Assembly (NCBI RefSeq): GCF_023016065.1
Contig: NZ_JALKAQ010000002.1
Location: 186,001 to 250,000 of the forward strand
Reading direction: 5' to 3'
DNA length: 64,000 nt
DNA from: Marinobacter sp. S0848L
GTDB lineage: Bacteria; Pseudomonadota; Gammaproteobacteria; Pseudomonadales; Oleiphilaceae
Position numbers and translations under genes: made by a program
In this document: positions 35,792 to 45,855 of the stretch, piece after piece
How the letters are laid out: the number at the start of each line of letters is the position of its first letter
Numbering within the stretch: position 1 is the stretch's first letter
The notes under the pieces: model-generated
The model's database searches: none
What the model was told of the DNA's origin: nothing
Seen by the model: only the letters and a program-made list of their open reading frames with translations

Positions 35792-36673
35792 ATGAAACCT
35801 TTAGTTTCTGTTCTCACGCCAGCGTACAATCGGGCTGCCTTTATAAGTGAGGCTGTGGAATCCGTCCTTAATCAGACATACGACAATATCGAGTATATTG
35901 TCATTGATGATGGCTCGACTGATGACACTTACAGCATTCTTCAGGAATACGAGGATACTGGTAGGCTCCGGTTGCTGACCCATAAAAACCGGCAGAATCG
36001 TGGTCAGTCTGCTTCGTTGAATCTTGGCCTGAAGGCGGCGACCGGTGACTACATTGTAATACTGGATAGCGATGACCGATTACACCAGCACAAGCTTCAG
36101 AAGCAGGTGGAGTTTCTGGAACAGAATCCTGGAATCGGGATGGTGTATGGACAAGCTATGGCGATTGATGAAGGGGGGAAAGAACTGTTTCCAATTCCTC
36201 CCGACAACCATGTTGAGCCAGGTGATCCAAATCGGTTGCTCCTCGACTGCTATATGGCGTTGCCGGGTGGCGCGATGGTCCGGAAAACTGTCTTTGATTG
36301 CGTGGGTTTTTTTGAAGAGGAGTTCAGGGCGAGTCAGGACCATGACATGGTCATTCGATTGGCGGAAGCCGCACCGTTTGCCTATGTGAAGGAAACGGCT
36401 TTTTATTACCGAAAGCACGATGACGCTATTAGCAGTCACGGCCTGGAAAGACGATGGCGGGCAGGGTTTGAAATACTCAATCGCGCTGCTGCTCGGTATC
36501 CATATAAGCGCTCGACCCTCCGCAAACGTCGTGCTTTGCTTCACTTTAGAATGGGTCAGGTCTATTGGAAGAAGGGGAATGTTGGGCGCTCTGCTATCCA
36601 TATTCTACTGGCTGGATTCGGTGATCCGGTGCGCGCTGTAAACGTTATTCTGGGTGTTGAAAAGCCAAGCTGA
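35792..36673 (+). CDS. Family 2 glycosyltransferase
   Basis: 293 residues. GT2 motifs: VSVLTPAYNRAAFISEAVES, VIDDGSTDDTYSIL, GQSASLNLGLKAATGDYIVI and LDSDDRLHQHK (metal-binding DxD). The acceptor half has RASQDHDMVIRLAE, the usual ED/HD catalytic region. No membrane helix; cytoplasmic. It follows the GT-C-like gene by eight bases. It has the same general build as the two GT2 genes further down the locus but is clearly less similar to them than they are to each other. Confidence 0.88.
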   Translation: MKPLVSVLTPAYNRAAFISEAVESVLNQTYDNIEYIVIDDGSTDDTYSILQEYEDTGRLRLLTHKNRQNRGQSASLNLGLKAATGDYIVILDSDDRLHQHKLQKQVEFLEQNPGIGMVYGQAMAIDEGGKELFPIPPDNHVEPGDPNRLLLDCYMALPGGAMVRKTVFDCVGFFEEEFRASQDHDMVIRLAEAAPFAYVKETAFYYRKHDDAISSHGLERRWRAGFEILNRAAARYPYKRSTLRKRRALLHFRMGQVYWKKGNVGRSAIHILLAGFGDPVRAVNVILGVEKPS

Positions 36674-36692
36674 ATCATTGGGAAGTCGTCTT

Positions 36693-37865
36693 ATGGAAAT
36701 GGGAAGTCCGGTTCGTGTTCTGTTTGTGATCGATCATTTCTCCAGCCCCTATGCAGGAACAGAAGGCCAGTTGCTTCAACTCATCTCAAACCTTCCTGCT
36801 GATCGATTTGTCCCGGAGTTGTTGGTTCTTCGTTCATCAGACTATGTCTATGAAGGCAATATCCCATGTAAGGTGCACGTATTGGGCTCCTCGAAGCTTT
36901 TCAACATGAAAACATGGCTGGCATTGTTTGAATTTGCTCGCCGACAAAAACGGGCTGGCACGGCTCTGTGCCATGTATTTTTCAACGATTCATCCGTTCT
37001 TTGTCCTCCTGTATTTGGCCTTGTGGGAATTCCTACGCTTATTTCCCGAAGAGACATGGGGTATTGGTATACCCGTAAATACCTTTGGGTGCTCCGGCGA
37101 ACGGCTGGTTTTGTGAGGGGCGTTGTTGCAAACAGCGAAGCGGTAAAACGAATCACTGTCCAGAAAGAAGGGTTTTCAGATGCGGATGTTTCAGTGATTT
37201 ACAATGGATACCCTGAAGATGACGAGGAGTTGCACCCTTTGACCGGCGAAGAACGACAGCGATATGTCGAGACTCTGGGCTTGCCGAAAAGTGGACGGTT
37301 TGTGGTGCTGGTTGCAAATTTGCGTGACATAAAGCGAATTGGTGATGCTATTAGTGCTTTAGCCCGACTTAACCAAACGCTCCCCGATACTCATTTGGTA
37401 TTGATAGGAGCGGGTGATCAGAAGCCCTACCGTATGCTCGCCGAAGCAGCAGGTATTGCCGGACAGGTCCATTTTTTGGGGGCACGTTCGGATGTAAAAA
37501 ATATTCTGCGAGTCATGGATGTTGGTTTACTGTGCTCGGAGTCAGAAGGTTATTCGAATGCCATTGTTGAGTATATGCAAGCCAGGCTTCCGGTTGTGGC
37601 ATCTGACGTTGGAGGAAATAGTGAAGCCGTAGAGCATGGTGTTACGGGATTCCTGTTTCCGATGGGTGATGTTGATCAAATGGCTGAGCAGTTGGCTACT
37701 GTTCTGAATGGTGAGTCACGAGCAGTGGCCTCCATGGGTGAAGCTGGCTACAAACGTGCGGGACACCGGCATGCATTGCACACAATGATTGAGGCTCACT
37801 GTGGTTTGTACGATCGGTTGTTGTCGGGTTCAGATTATAGCCGGTCGGAATTGGGGGTTCGATGA
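36693..37865 (+). CDS. Family 4 glycosyltransferase
   Basis: 390 residues; start chosen at MEMGSPVRVLFVIDHF (GGGAAG upstream). A longer frame would overlap the preceding gene. N-terminal acceptor domain (IDHFSSPYAGTEGQLLQLIS), domain start FVVLVANLRDIKRIGDAISA and the donor motif SESEGYSNAIVEYMQARLPV. It overlaps the deacetylase gene by four bases (ATGA). Acceptor and donor are unknown. Confidence 0.88.
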   Translation: MEMGSPVRVLFVIDHFSSPYAGTEGQLLQLISNLPADRFVPELLVLRSSDYVYEGNIPCKVHVLGSSKLFNMKTWLALFEFARRQKRAGTALCHVFFNDSSVLCPPVFGLVGIPTLISRRDMGYWYTRKYLWVLRRTAGFVRGVVANSEAVKRITVQKEGFSDADVSVIYNGYPEDDEELHPLTGEERQRYVETLGLPKSGRFVVLVANLRDIKRIGDAISALARLNQTLPDTHLVLIGAGDQKPYRMLAEAAGIAGQVHFLGARSDVKNILRVMDVGLLCSESEGYSNAIVEYMQARLPVVASDVGGNSEAVEHGVTGFLFPMGDVDQMAEQLATVLNGESRAVASMGEAGYKRAGHRHALHTMIEAHCGLYDRLLSGSDYSRSELGVR

Positions 37866-38875
37866 ATATCTCGAGGTGGGTAAAGATCGTTGGTGAGGCG
37901 GGGGGCTATGCCCTGTCTCGAGCTATTACTGCTCGTCGCCCGCGTATTCTTATGTATCATCGCTTTTCCCGGCTACCCAAGAATGGCTATGTCAGCGCGG
38001 AGGAATTTGAGTGGCAGGTAAGGTATATAGCGCGGCATCTTAATCCAGTAACGGTTTCCCAAATTGCGTCGTCACTCTATGGCAGCCATGAACTCCCCAG
38101 GAACAGTGTTGCGATTACTGTAGATGACGGTTACCAGGATTTCTATTCAATTGCCTGGCCGATCCTGAAGAAATATGGTGTGCCGGCCACATTCTATGTA
38201 ACCACAGGGTTCGTGAGTGGCGATCTATGGTTGTGGCCAGATCAATTGCGATATTTATTGATGAATGCCCCACAATCACAAGCAACGTTTGATCTCGGCC
38301 TGTTCCACATTCAAACACCGTTGAGTACAGACGATTTTGAGAGCGAATTTTGGAGGGTCAATCAAACCCTCTTAATGGCTGATGACGCAGAAAAGCTCGA
38401 GTGTCTGGCGAGTATGGCTCGCACCTGGAAGGTTGAATTGCCGAAGTGCCCCCCTGAGGCGTTCAGGCCCGTTACGTGGGACCAGCTGAAAGAGATGCAG
38501 GCTGAGGGGCTGGAGGTCGGAGGGCACACTGTTACCCACCCATCGCTCGCCAGAGTGAGCAGCGATCAGGCCAGAAACGAGATTCTGGGTTGTGGGAGAA
38601 TGCTGGAGAAAATGCTTGGTAACGTTACCCGTTCGTTTTGTTACCCAAACGGAACGCCCGATGATTTCGTTGGAGGGCAGGTTCAGTTTGTAAAGGATGC
38701 AGGATTTTCGTGTGCTGTCGTGGCTTTTGCCGACGATGGGGAGCATCGCCAACGCTACGCCATGCGCAGACATGCGAGCTCTTCAGACCAGTTTCAGTTT
38801 CTCAAAGCGGTTTCGGGTATTGAATTACTTGGGATGAAGTTCAGAGGGCACCATTTAGAGACCCGATATGACTAG
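37862..38875 (+). CDS. Second polysaccharide deacetylase (NodB-type)
   Basis: 337 residues. PRILMYHRFSRLPKNGYVS, SVAITVDDGYQDFYSIAWPI (Asp pair), then a long insertion, then GLEVGGHTVTHPSLARVSS (metal His residues) and RSFCYPNGTPDD. No DUF3473 tail and no signal peptide, so it differs from the first deacetylase of the locus. It may act on a lipid-linked intermediate or on a second sugar. It overlaps the following gene by eight bases. Confidence 0.88.
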   Translation: MNISRWVKIVGEAGGYALSRAITARRPRILMYHRFSRLPKNGYVSAEEFEWQVRYIARHLNPVTVSQIASSLYGSHELPRNSVAITVDDGYQDFYSIAWPILKKYGVPATFYVTTGFVSGDLWLWPDQLRYLLMNAPQSQATFDLGLFHIQTPLSTDDFESEFWRVNQTLLMADDAEKLECLASMARTWKVELPKCPPEAFRPVTWDQLKEMQAEGLEVGGHTVTHPSLARVSSDQARNEILGCGRMLEKMLGNVTRSFCYPNGTPDDFVGGQVQFVKDAGFSCAVVAFADDGEHRQRYAMRRHASSSDQFQFLKAVSGIELLGMKFRGHHLETRYD

Positions 38876-40211
38876 TGTAGGGGCTGATGAAAGAGCGTCG
38901 GCCAGCGCATTTACATTTTGGTTGTTTATCTATTTTCTAGTAGATTTTTTTCTTCACCTCTCGGCCAGGATTCCTGGTTATGGGTTAATCAGGCCGACCT
39001 TACTCTTAGTAGTGCTGATCTCTGCGAGTCTTTTCTTACAGCGGGACAAGTTTCGAGGATGGGCCCGAGACCCGATTGTGGCGTCTCTTTTGGTATTGGT
39101 TGGCTATCTGGTGGTATCTCTGCCTTTGGTTGAATGGCCGGGTAGCGTTGTGAAGAATAACTTGGGAGATTTTGTTAAAGCGATTGTGTTTTTCTTTTTT
39201 ACCGTGCTTTTGGTGGACTCGAATCGACGACTGAAGATTTTCTTGACCGTGTTTATCGCGTGCCAGGTTTTACGAGTTCTCGAACCCTTGTTTTTGCACG
39301 TGACGGAGGGATATTGGGGCAGCAGAACGCATCTTGGGCATGGGGAGTTTTCACAGCGGCTGGCTGGTGCGCCTTCGGATGTTATTAACCCCAATGAGTT
39401 AGGCTTTGTGATCGTAACGGCCGTACCTTTTCTTCATTATCTGCTTTGGTCATCAGGGTTTAAGGCGAAGCTTCTTTATCTGCTTTTGATGCCACCTTTA
39501 CTGTATGCTCTTATTCTAACGCAGTCGCGAGGGGCCCTGTTGGCATTGTTCGTGGTCGCTTTTTTTGTGTTCAAGGAGTCGAGCCGAAAGTTCAGTTTGA
39601 TTGTCGTAGCTGTGTTGATCGGCTTTGCAGGGTGGCAAGTGATGAGTGATGAGCAGAAAGACCGTTATCTGTCGTTGGTTGGCCAGTCTGAGACGTCCAA
39701 TGCGGCGACCGCTGACGGCCGCATTCAGGGAATGATGCGAGAATTCGCTCTGGGCTTTGAACGGCCGATTGTTGGCCACGGCCTTGGCACGACGCCAGAG
39801 GCTAAAACGCACATACTGGGCAGTCGTCAGGCTTCTCACAATCTGTATGCGGAATTGCTGATTGAGCTTGGCATCATTGGAACCCTGATTTTTCTGCGCT
39901 TCCTTTTAAAGGTCTACCAGGGGCTTTTCGAAATTCAAAAGCGAATCTCTCGGCTCTCTAAAAGTCCTGGGTCCTTCTATGTCAGTTTGAACAAAGCTTT
40001 GATCGCCTTGTTCTGGATGTATGCGGTATACAGCTTAAACTATTGGGGGCTTTCCCAGTACTATTGGTATCTCTTTGCGGGTGCGGTTGTCGTATTTCAT
40101 CGTTTGGTTCTGTTGGACCTGCTGGATGCCAGTGAGGTTGAAAGTATTCCTGTCAGTTCGGTTCAGAAAAGCCGTTTCAGTAACTTGGTTGGCCTGGCCG
40201 ATAGGCGCTAA
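38868..40211 (+). CDS. O-antigen ligase/polymerase-like membrane protein (Wzy_C)
   Basis: 447 residues with about eleven membrane helices and one larger periplasmic loop (about 135-180 and 255-320). The Wzy_C region contains LTQSRGALLALFVVAFFVF and then DGRIQGMMREFALGFERPIV, GHGLGTTPEAK and QASHNLYAELLIELG, the conserved Arg and His positions of this family. Role by family: polymerises or ligates lipid-linked repeat units on the periplasmic face. With the flippase gene nearby, this suggests a Wzx/Wzy-type pathway. Confidence 0.85.
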   Translation: MTSVGADERASASAFTFWLFIYFLVDFFLHLSARIPGYGLIRPTLLLVVLISASLFLQRDKFRGWARDPIVASLLVLVGYLVVSLPLVEWPGSVVKNNLGDFVKAIVFFFFTVLLVDSNRRLKIFLTVFIACQVLRVLEPLFLHVTEGYWGSRTHLGHGEFSQRLAGAPSDVINPNELGFVIVTAVPFLHYLLWSSGFKAKLLYLLLMPPLLYALILTQSRGALLALFVVAFFVFKESSRKFSLIVVAVLIGFAGWQVMSDEQKDRYLSLVGQSETSNAATADGRIQGMMREFALGFERPIVGHGLGTTPEAKTHILGSRQASHNLYAELLIELGIIGTLIFLRFLLKVYQGLFEIQKRISRLSKSPGSFYVSLNKALIALFWMYAVYSLNYWGLSQYYWYLFAGAVVVFHRLVLLDLLDASEVESIPVSSVQKSRFSNLVGLADRR

Positions 40212-40236
40212 CTCTTCGTTTTAAAGGGAATTTTGA

Positions 40237-41367
40237 ATGCAAGTTGTTGTATTTGCTAGGCACCCAGGTGGAGGAATTCGAACCTATTTCTCTTATGTTT
40301 ATGGGGACAAAGTATTCAAGGATTTTGAGTTTAACCTCATAGCACCGAAATCTTCGGCTCTGGAGTCTTTGGTAAATCGTATAGACAACGTTTACGTAAG
40401 AGAACAAACCACGGAAAGTAATGTAAATCTGTTAATTTCACTTTTACGGTTTGTAATGAAAAATCGGCCGGCATTGGTTCACTCTCATGGTTTTACCGCC
40501 GGCCTGATCTCTGCATTTCCGCTTTGGATATTGCGTATCCCTCACATCATTACAACGCATGATGTTTTTATGCCCGGCCACTTTTCAAGCAGGCTAGGAG
40601 GGCTTAAAAAGTTCATTATGGCCCGCCTATTTTCCCTAGCAAATGTGGTTAATCCCGTGGGTGAAGATGCCGCTGAGAACTTTCGGGAAACCTTTCCTGC
40701 CCTCGCCGGGAAGGGGCGGGTTCAGGCTGTAAGAAATGGCATCAGAACCCAGGCATTTCTTGGAGACGGCGCCAGAGAGCTTCGGAAAGAGGCTCGCATT
40801 CCCGAAAACGCCCTAGTCGTTGGCTTCTTTGGCCGATTTATGGCCCAGAAAGGATTCGGTTTGTTGGTTGATGCTGTCGAACAGTGGAACGGTGCGCAGC
40901 TTGGCAGGCCCCTTCACGTGTGTTGTTTTGGCTGGGGAGGATTTATTCGTGAGGAACAGGCGGATATCGCGCGTAGGAAACTTGACCAGTATTTTCATTT
41001 TTTTCCCGGTACGGATGAGATGGGCGCAGCCATTCGAGGTGTTGATGCGGTTGTTATGCCATCCCGCTGGGAGGCCTGCCCGTTGCTGCCGATGGAAGTG
41101 ATGGTGGCTGGTAAACCTCTGATTGCAACCAACTGTATTGGTTTGAAGGAAGTCGCTGAAGACACACCTGCTTTGATTTTTGATGTGGGTTCGTTAGAGG
41201 GCTTGCTTGCCCGGCTTTCTGAATTTGAGGAACGGCAGGCAGATTTTGCCTCGAAGTCTATTGATTTCAGAGCGATTGCAGCAAAGCGATTTAATGTATC
41301 CGCCACGGCAGAAACTCTTTTGAGTGTATTCAATTCGGCGCTTGATAGTACGGAACAGGAAAAGTGA
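40237..41367 (+). CDS. Family 4 glycosyltransferase
   Basis: 376 residues. N-terminal domain QVVVFARHPGGGIRTYFSYV and VHSHGFTAGLISAFPLWIL; C-terminal donor domain starting VVGFFGRFMAQKGFGLLVDA with motif PSRWEACPLLPMEVMVAGKP. It has its own small gap and ribosome-binding site (AAAGGGAA) after the ligase gene and overlaps the flippase gene by four bases (GTGA). Confidence 0.88.
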   Translation: MQVVVFARHPGGGIRTYFSYVYGDKVFKDFEFNLIAPKSSALESLVNRIDNVYVREQTTESNVNLLISLLRFVMKNRPALVHSHGFTAGLISAFPLWILRIPHIITTHDVFMPGHFSSRLGGLKKFIMARLFSLANVVNPVGEDAAENFRETFPALAGKGRVQAVRNGIRTQAFLGDGARELRKEARIPENALVVGFFGRFMAQKGFGLLVDAVEQWNGAQLGRPLHVCCFGWGGFIREEQADIARRKLDQYFHFFPGTDEMGAAIRGVDAVVMPSRWEACPLLPMEVMVAGKPLIATNCIGLKEVAEDTPALIFDVGSLEGLLARLSEFEERQADFASKSIDFRAIAAKRFNVSATAETLLSVFNSALDSTEQEK

Positions 41368-42878
41368 TCCGAACGCTGTTAGTGAACACTGGGTCAAACG
41401 TTCTGGTGATGTTCGTTAAGCTGGCGATTACTTTCATCATGACGCCCATATTTGTACATAATTTGGGCAAGTATGATTACGGTCTATGGGAGATGATTGG
41501 TGCCGTTATTGGCTATATGGGGATACTTGATCTCGGATTAAGACCTGCAATTAGTCGATACGCAGCGAAGCACCATGCAGAAAATGACGAAGTTGCACTT
41601 CAATCTGTGTATGTGTCTGCACTGGCATTTATGGCCGTTGTAGGTGCGCTTCTTTTCCTTTTCTTTTTCCTATGGGGGAATTGGTTTTCATCTTCCCTTG
41701 CGCCAACAGGCGAACCTAACCAAAAATACACTCTGCTGCTGATCATTATTGGTGCTTACCTTTTAATTTCTTTTCCTGGTTATGTGTCTGAAAGCTACCT
41801 TGAGGGGTTTCAGAAATACTATTTAAAGAATAACGTTACGATTATTAATTCGATTGTAGGATCAAGTCTTTTATACGCGTTTATAACCCCTGAAAACGGT
41901 CTTTTGCTTTTAGCTGGGATTAATGGAATCGGATTATCGATAAAGTATGTACTATTCATGTGGATACTTTCCCGGCCTGCATATGGAGCGCTTAAGGCAC
42001 AGGCTGGTAACTATTCGTGGGCTCGGCTAAAGGAATTGATTGGTTTTGGTTTTAAGTCTTTTGTGCAGGGTATTGCGTCAAGAGTCGAAAATGCGACCGA
42101 TGTCTTGGTGATCGGGATGGTTCTCGGCCCTGCGATGGTTCCGTTTTACAGTATTCCCGCCAACCTCACGCAGCAGATTAGGACAATGGGGTGGACGTTA
42201 ACTCATGCGTTTATGCCGTTGTTCAGTGGACTAAGTGCGAAATCCGACGAAACAACGATTAGGCAGGTGTTCGTTGTTTCGTCCCGATATGTTGTCAGTA
42301 TTTTACTTGCCATGGGTACCGGGGCTTTAATGTTGGGTGTGCCGTTCATTTCGGTTTGGCTTGAGCCGGAGTTTGCTGAAAAAGCGGGCCTTATCATCGT
42401 GTTTTTGGTGTTCTTCACAATTCTTCCTTTTATCAATCCCTTCTCAAGTCGGTACCTCACTGCCATTAATAAACATGGTATTTTAGCTAAGCTGACGCCA
42501 ATCGCGGCGGCGATTAACGTAGCTTTGAGTCTTATACTAGTGCATCCCTTCGGCTTGGAAGGCGTGGCTTTTGCGTCGGTTGTACCCGGTCTGATTTTTG
42601 TGCCCTTGTATCTTCATTACACCTGCCGACACTTGGGTATCTCCGTGCTCTATTATCTGCAGTCGTCAGTTCTGCCTGGGTTTTTGCCAGCTGGAATTAT
42701 GGCGCTGGTTTTAGTGATTGTCGGTGAGTACCTGATTTATGATTCTTACACCGATATCCTTGTAGGAGCGGGGTTAAGTAGCCTTAGCTGGCTAGCCGGC
42801 TTCTGGTTGCTGGTGCTGAACAAGGAAGAACGAGGATTTCTGGGTGCCAAAATTGCTCGCATGCATAAAAGGACGTAG
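41364..42878 (+). CDS. Wzx-like repeat-unit flippase (MOP superfamily)
   Basis: 504 residues, about fourteen membrane helices. GTG start overlapping the previous stop. The N-terminus IRTLLVNTGSNVLVMFVKLA, IFVHNLGKYDYGLWEMIGAV and GILDLGLRPAISRYAAKHHA is the usual start of polysaccharide-exporter proteins of the MATE/MOP group. Expected role: moving undecaprenyl-linked units across the inner membrane for the Wzy-like enzyme. Confidence 0.9.
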   Translation: MIRTLLVNTGSNVLVMFVKLAITFIMTPIFVHNLGKYDYGLWEMIGAVIGYMGILDLGLRPAISRYAAKHHAENDEVALQSVYVSALAFMAVVGALLFLFFFLWGNWFSSSLAPTGEPNQKYTLLLIIIGAYLLISFPGYVSESYLEGFQKYYLKNNVTIINSIVGSSLLYAFITPENGLLLLAGINGIGLSIKYVLFMWILSRPAYGALKAQAGNYSWARLKELIGFGFKSFVQGIASRVENATDVLVIGMVLGPAMVPFYSIPANLTQQIRTMGWTLTHAFMPLFSGLSAKSDETTIRQVFVVSSRYVVSILLAMGTGALMLGVPFISVWLEPEFAEKAGLIIVFLVFFTILPFINPFSSRYLTAINKHGILAKLTPIAAAINVALSLILVHPFGLEGVAFASVVPGLIFVPLYLHYTCRHLGISVLYYLQSSVLPGFLPAGIMALVLVIVGEYLIYDSYTDILVGAGLSSLSWLAGFWLLVLNKEERGFLGAKIARMHKRT

Positions 42879-42881
42879 CAA

Positions 42882-44810
42882 ATGTGTGGTTTTGCCGGGT
42901 TTGTAAGCCTTCAGGGCTCTGGGCTAACAGAGAATACGTTGCGCAGGATGGGGCGGGCGATAGCCCATCGTGGGCCAGATGCTGACGGCGTGTGGATTGG
43001 CGAAGGGCTGGGTGTGGGGTTAGTTCACCGGCGCTTGGCTATTCAGGATCTGTCTCCCGCAGGGGCACAGCCTATGGCATCGGCCTCTGGCCGTTACGTG
43101 ATCGCGTTTAACGGGGAGATTTATAACTTCCGGCAGATTCGAAAGGACTTAGAGAAGGGTGGCTGCGTTTTCATAGGCCATTCAGATACTGAAGTCATGC
43201 TTGCGTCCATTGAAGCGTGGGGGTTGGAAGCAAGTCTTGAGCGCTTTTCCGGGATGTTTGCCTTTGCCTTGGTAGATACTCATAAACGAAGGCTCTTCCT
43301 AGCGCGGGACCGCATGGGGGAGAAGCCCCTGTATTACGGTTGGCAGGGGAAAACACTACTGTTTGGGTCCGAGTTAAAGGCGCTGCGTGTGCACCCGGAC
43401 TGGAAAGGAGGCATAGAGCCGAAAGCGTTGGCCCTGTTGCTGCGCCATAACGTTATTCCAGCCCCATGGAGTATTCACCCAGGGATTTTCAAGTTACCAC
43501 CGGCTTCGCTGATTTCTTTTGATTTAACGAGTCTCACTTCTGGTCAGGCTCCAGCCCCTAAACGTTACTGGCAACTCGAAACGTGCTTTAGCAAGCGGGC
43601 TGAGGGCACGTTTGAAGATTGCAGTCAGCAACTCGAGAGCCTGTTAGGCGATGTGATCGAAGACCAGATGGTGTCTGATGTGCCTTTAGGCGCATTCCTT
43701 TCTGGTGGAATTGATTCTTCAACTGTCGTCGCGCTGATGCAATCTCGGGCATCCAACCCAGTCCGGACCTTTAGTATTGGGTTTGATGACCCCGGTTTTA
43801 ACGAGGCGATCCATGCGGCCGAAGTGGCGCGGCATCTCGGCACCCAACATACCGAGCTTTACGTAAAGCCAGCGGATGCTCTGCACTTGGTTCCTCAATT
43901 GCCCGAGCTTTACGACGAACCCTTTGCAGACTCCTCGCAGTTGCCAACCTTCTTGGTCAGCCAAATGACCCGTAAGCACGTCACGGTTGCGCTTTCCGGA
44001 GACGGTGGCGACGAGCTGTTTTGCGGTTACACCCGCTATCAATCCGTATTTAATCGTTGGCAGAATCGGTTCGGTGCTAAGTCTCTAGGGCGCAAAGCTG
44101 CATCCTTCCTGCCCGAGGCCCTGGCAAGCAGGGCCATACGCGCAGCTGTACCCTCGCAGAGAGGGCGTTCACATTTGGCGGTTGCCCATCGCTTGCAAGC
44201 TGAACGAGCCATGGCAAAAGCCGGTAATATCTCAGAGTTTTATCGCCAGTCGGTCTCGTTTTGGAATGGGCCAGAAGGTATCACGCAGCCATTTCCCGAG
44301 GGCGTCTATGGATTAAACAGTCCGCTGCCACAAGACGTGCCGGATAACAGCATGAAGACTCTGATGTGGCGAGATCTAAACTGGTACTTACCCGATGATA
44401 TTCTGGTGAAAGTAGACCGATCTGCCATGGCTTGCAGTTTGGAAACTCGCATCCCGATGCTGGACCCGAAGGTTGTTGCTTTCGCGCTATCACTACCCTT
44501 GAGCTATAACGTTAGAGGTGGTGTTGGAAAGCAGGTGTTACGTAGTGTTCTATTTCGACATGTACCACAAGCACTGGTCGACCGCCCCAAACAAGGTTTT
44601 GCGGTGCCAATTGGCCAGTGGTTAAGAGGGCCTCTGCGCGACTGGGCAGAGTCTTTACTCGCGCCTTCCGTATTCCGCAAGCAAGACTTCTTGGATGAAA
44701 AGGTTGTTTTGGCTTTTTGGCAGGAACACTTGCGCGGGCGGGAGGACTACTCCTCCGAACTGTGGGGAATCCTGATGTTTCTTGCTTGGCTGGAGCGGTC
44801 TTTTGGCTAA
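42882..44810 (+). CDS. XrtA-system asparagine-synthase-like amidotransferase
   Basis: 642 residues in two domains. The N-terminal glutamine amidohydrolase starts MCGFAGF, so Cys2 becomes the nucleophile, with GRYVIAFNGEIYNFRQIRKD. The synthetase domain has the ATP pyrophosphatase loop AFLSGGIDSSTVVALMQ near residue 272 and SGDGGDELFCGYTRYQ. Exosortase A loci usually carry one such amidotransferase (TIGR03108/03104 type). It likely amidates a carboxyl group, perhaps a uronic acid of the polymer, rather than making free asparagine. That is inference from context. Confidence 0.9.
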   Translation: MCGFAGFVSLQGSGLTENTLRRMGRAIAHRGPDADGVWIGEGLGVGLVHRRLAIQDLSPAGAQPMASASGRYVIAFNGEIYNFRQIRKDLEKGGCVFIGHSDTEVMLASIEAWGLEASLERFSGMFAFALVDTHKRRLFLARDRMGEKPLYYGWQGKTLLFGSELKALRVHPDWKGGIEPKALALLLRHNVIPAPWSIHPGIFKLPPASLISFDLTSLTSGQAPAPKRYWQLETCFSKRAEGTFEDCSQQLESLLGDVIEDQMVSDVPLGAFLSGGIDSSTVVALMQSRASNPVRTFSIGFDDPGFNEAIHAAEVARHLGTQHTELYVKPADALHLVPQLPELYDEPFADSSQLPTFLVSQMTRKHVTVALSGDGGDELFCGYTRYQSVFNRWQNRFGAKSLGRKAASFLPEALASRAIRAAVPSQRGRSHLAVAHRLQAERAMAKAGNISEFYRQSVSFWNGPEGITQPFPEGVYGLNSPLPQDVPDNSMKTLMWRDLNWYLPDDILVKVDRSAMACSLETRIPMLDPKVVAFALSLPLSYNVRGGVGKQVLRSVLFRHVPQALVDRPKQGFAVPIGQWLRGPLRDWAESLLAPSVFRKQDFLDEKVVLAFWQEHLRGREDYSSELWGILMFLAWLERSFG

Positions 44811-45855
44811 AGTTGTTCCTTATAATGACCAATTACATCGTGATCAAGTACTGGCACTGTTTTCTGATGTGCCTTTCAAAAAAGCTATGTGGGAATATCA
44901 GTTCCTATTGAATCCCGGTACGGTTAAAAGCGGTTTTCAGCCTGTTGTTGCGGTAGAAAGTGATCGTGTAGCAGGTTTTAATGGCGTGGTTCCTGTGGCT
45001 ATTTTATGGCACGGTAAGCATCGCGAAGGTCTGTGGAGTTGCGACTTTAAAGTTTCTAGTGAACTTCGGGGTAAGGGAGTAGGGCGATTAATCAAAGAAG
45101 AACTTGCTCAACAATCTCCGATACTTATTTCTTTTGGTATTAGCCCAGTTGCCGCCATTGTTTTGAAACGCATGGGTTGGCAACCCAACAATGATGTTCA
45201 CTTTCTTAAAAAGATCCGATGCCCATCCTCCATGCGTGACCACGCACTTTCAGTTTTCCAGCGTATGACGTCGGTTGTTAACTGGACCTTTGGTGGCGAT
45301 GAGTACTCCGTTTCAGTGCGTGAGACACTTCCGGAACAGCCTGCCGTTGACGCCCTGTGGGACGATGTGAAAACCGGTTATAACAAAGTGGTTGTCCGAA
45401 ACTGGTCCTACCTGCACTGGCGTTATGAGACGCACCCTTTGGCTACGTACAGTTTCCTAGAGCTAAGTGACAGCGCTAACAAATTAAAAGCAATTGGTAT
45501 CGTTCGGGCGTCCGGGGGGCAACTGCGCCTTGTTGATTACATGGGGCCCGCCCGAGATTTAGGCGTTAAACGAGCGTTAATCAAAGGGGTGCTAGATACC
45601 TGGCCCGATGCGAAAGCCGTCTCGGCGATGACTTCAGACCTGCAGTTCAAAAAGATTATGAAGTCCCTGGGTTTTTACCAAGGGCGTGAGCAGCCACGCT
45701 TTTATGTATGGACATCTCCAAGGGAGTTTAGCCCCGCAGAGTGCGAACGTAACACGGAAGGCTGGTTCATTATGGGTGGGGATTCCGACGGTGAATTGTT
45801 GCAAGCCGCAAGTGAATCTTGGAATGAGAATATCAACCACAGGGAAAACGTGTAA
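44803..45855 (+). CDS. GNAT-family acyltransferase
   Basis: 350 residues from a TTG with GGAGCGG six bases upstream, overlapping the amidotransferase stop by eight bases. No in-frame ATG is available until well inside the fold. N-terminal GNAT core with WSCDFKVSSELRGKGVGRLI (acetyl-CoA loop) and ISFGISPVAAIVLKRMGW; the C-terminal half is a second, more diverged domain (WSYLHWRYETHPLATYSFLE). Probably acetylates or acylates an amino sugar. The unusual start codon makes its N-terminus uncertain. Confidence 0.78.
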   Translation: MAKVVPYNDQLHRDQVLALFSDVPFKKAMWEYQFLLNPGTVKSGFQPVVAVESDRVAGFNGVVPVAILWHGKHREGLWSCDFKVSSELRGKGVGRLIKEELAQQSPILISFGISPVAAIVLKRMGWQPNNDVHFLKKIRCPSSMRDHALSVFQRMTSVVNWTFGGDEYSVSVRETLPEQPAVDALWDDVKTGYNKVVVRNWSYLHWRYETHPLATYSFLELSDSANKLKAIGIVRASGGQLRLVDYMGPARDLGVKRALIKGVLDTWPDAKAVSAMTSDLQFKKIMKSLGFYQGREQPRFYVWTSPREFSPAECERNTEGWFIMGGDSDGELLQAASESWNENINHRENV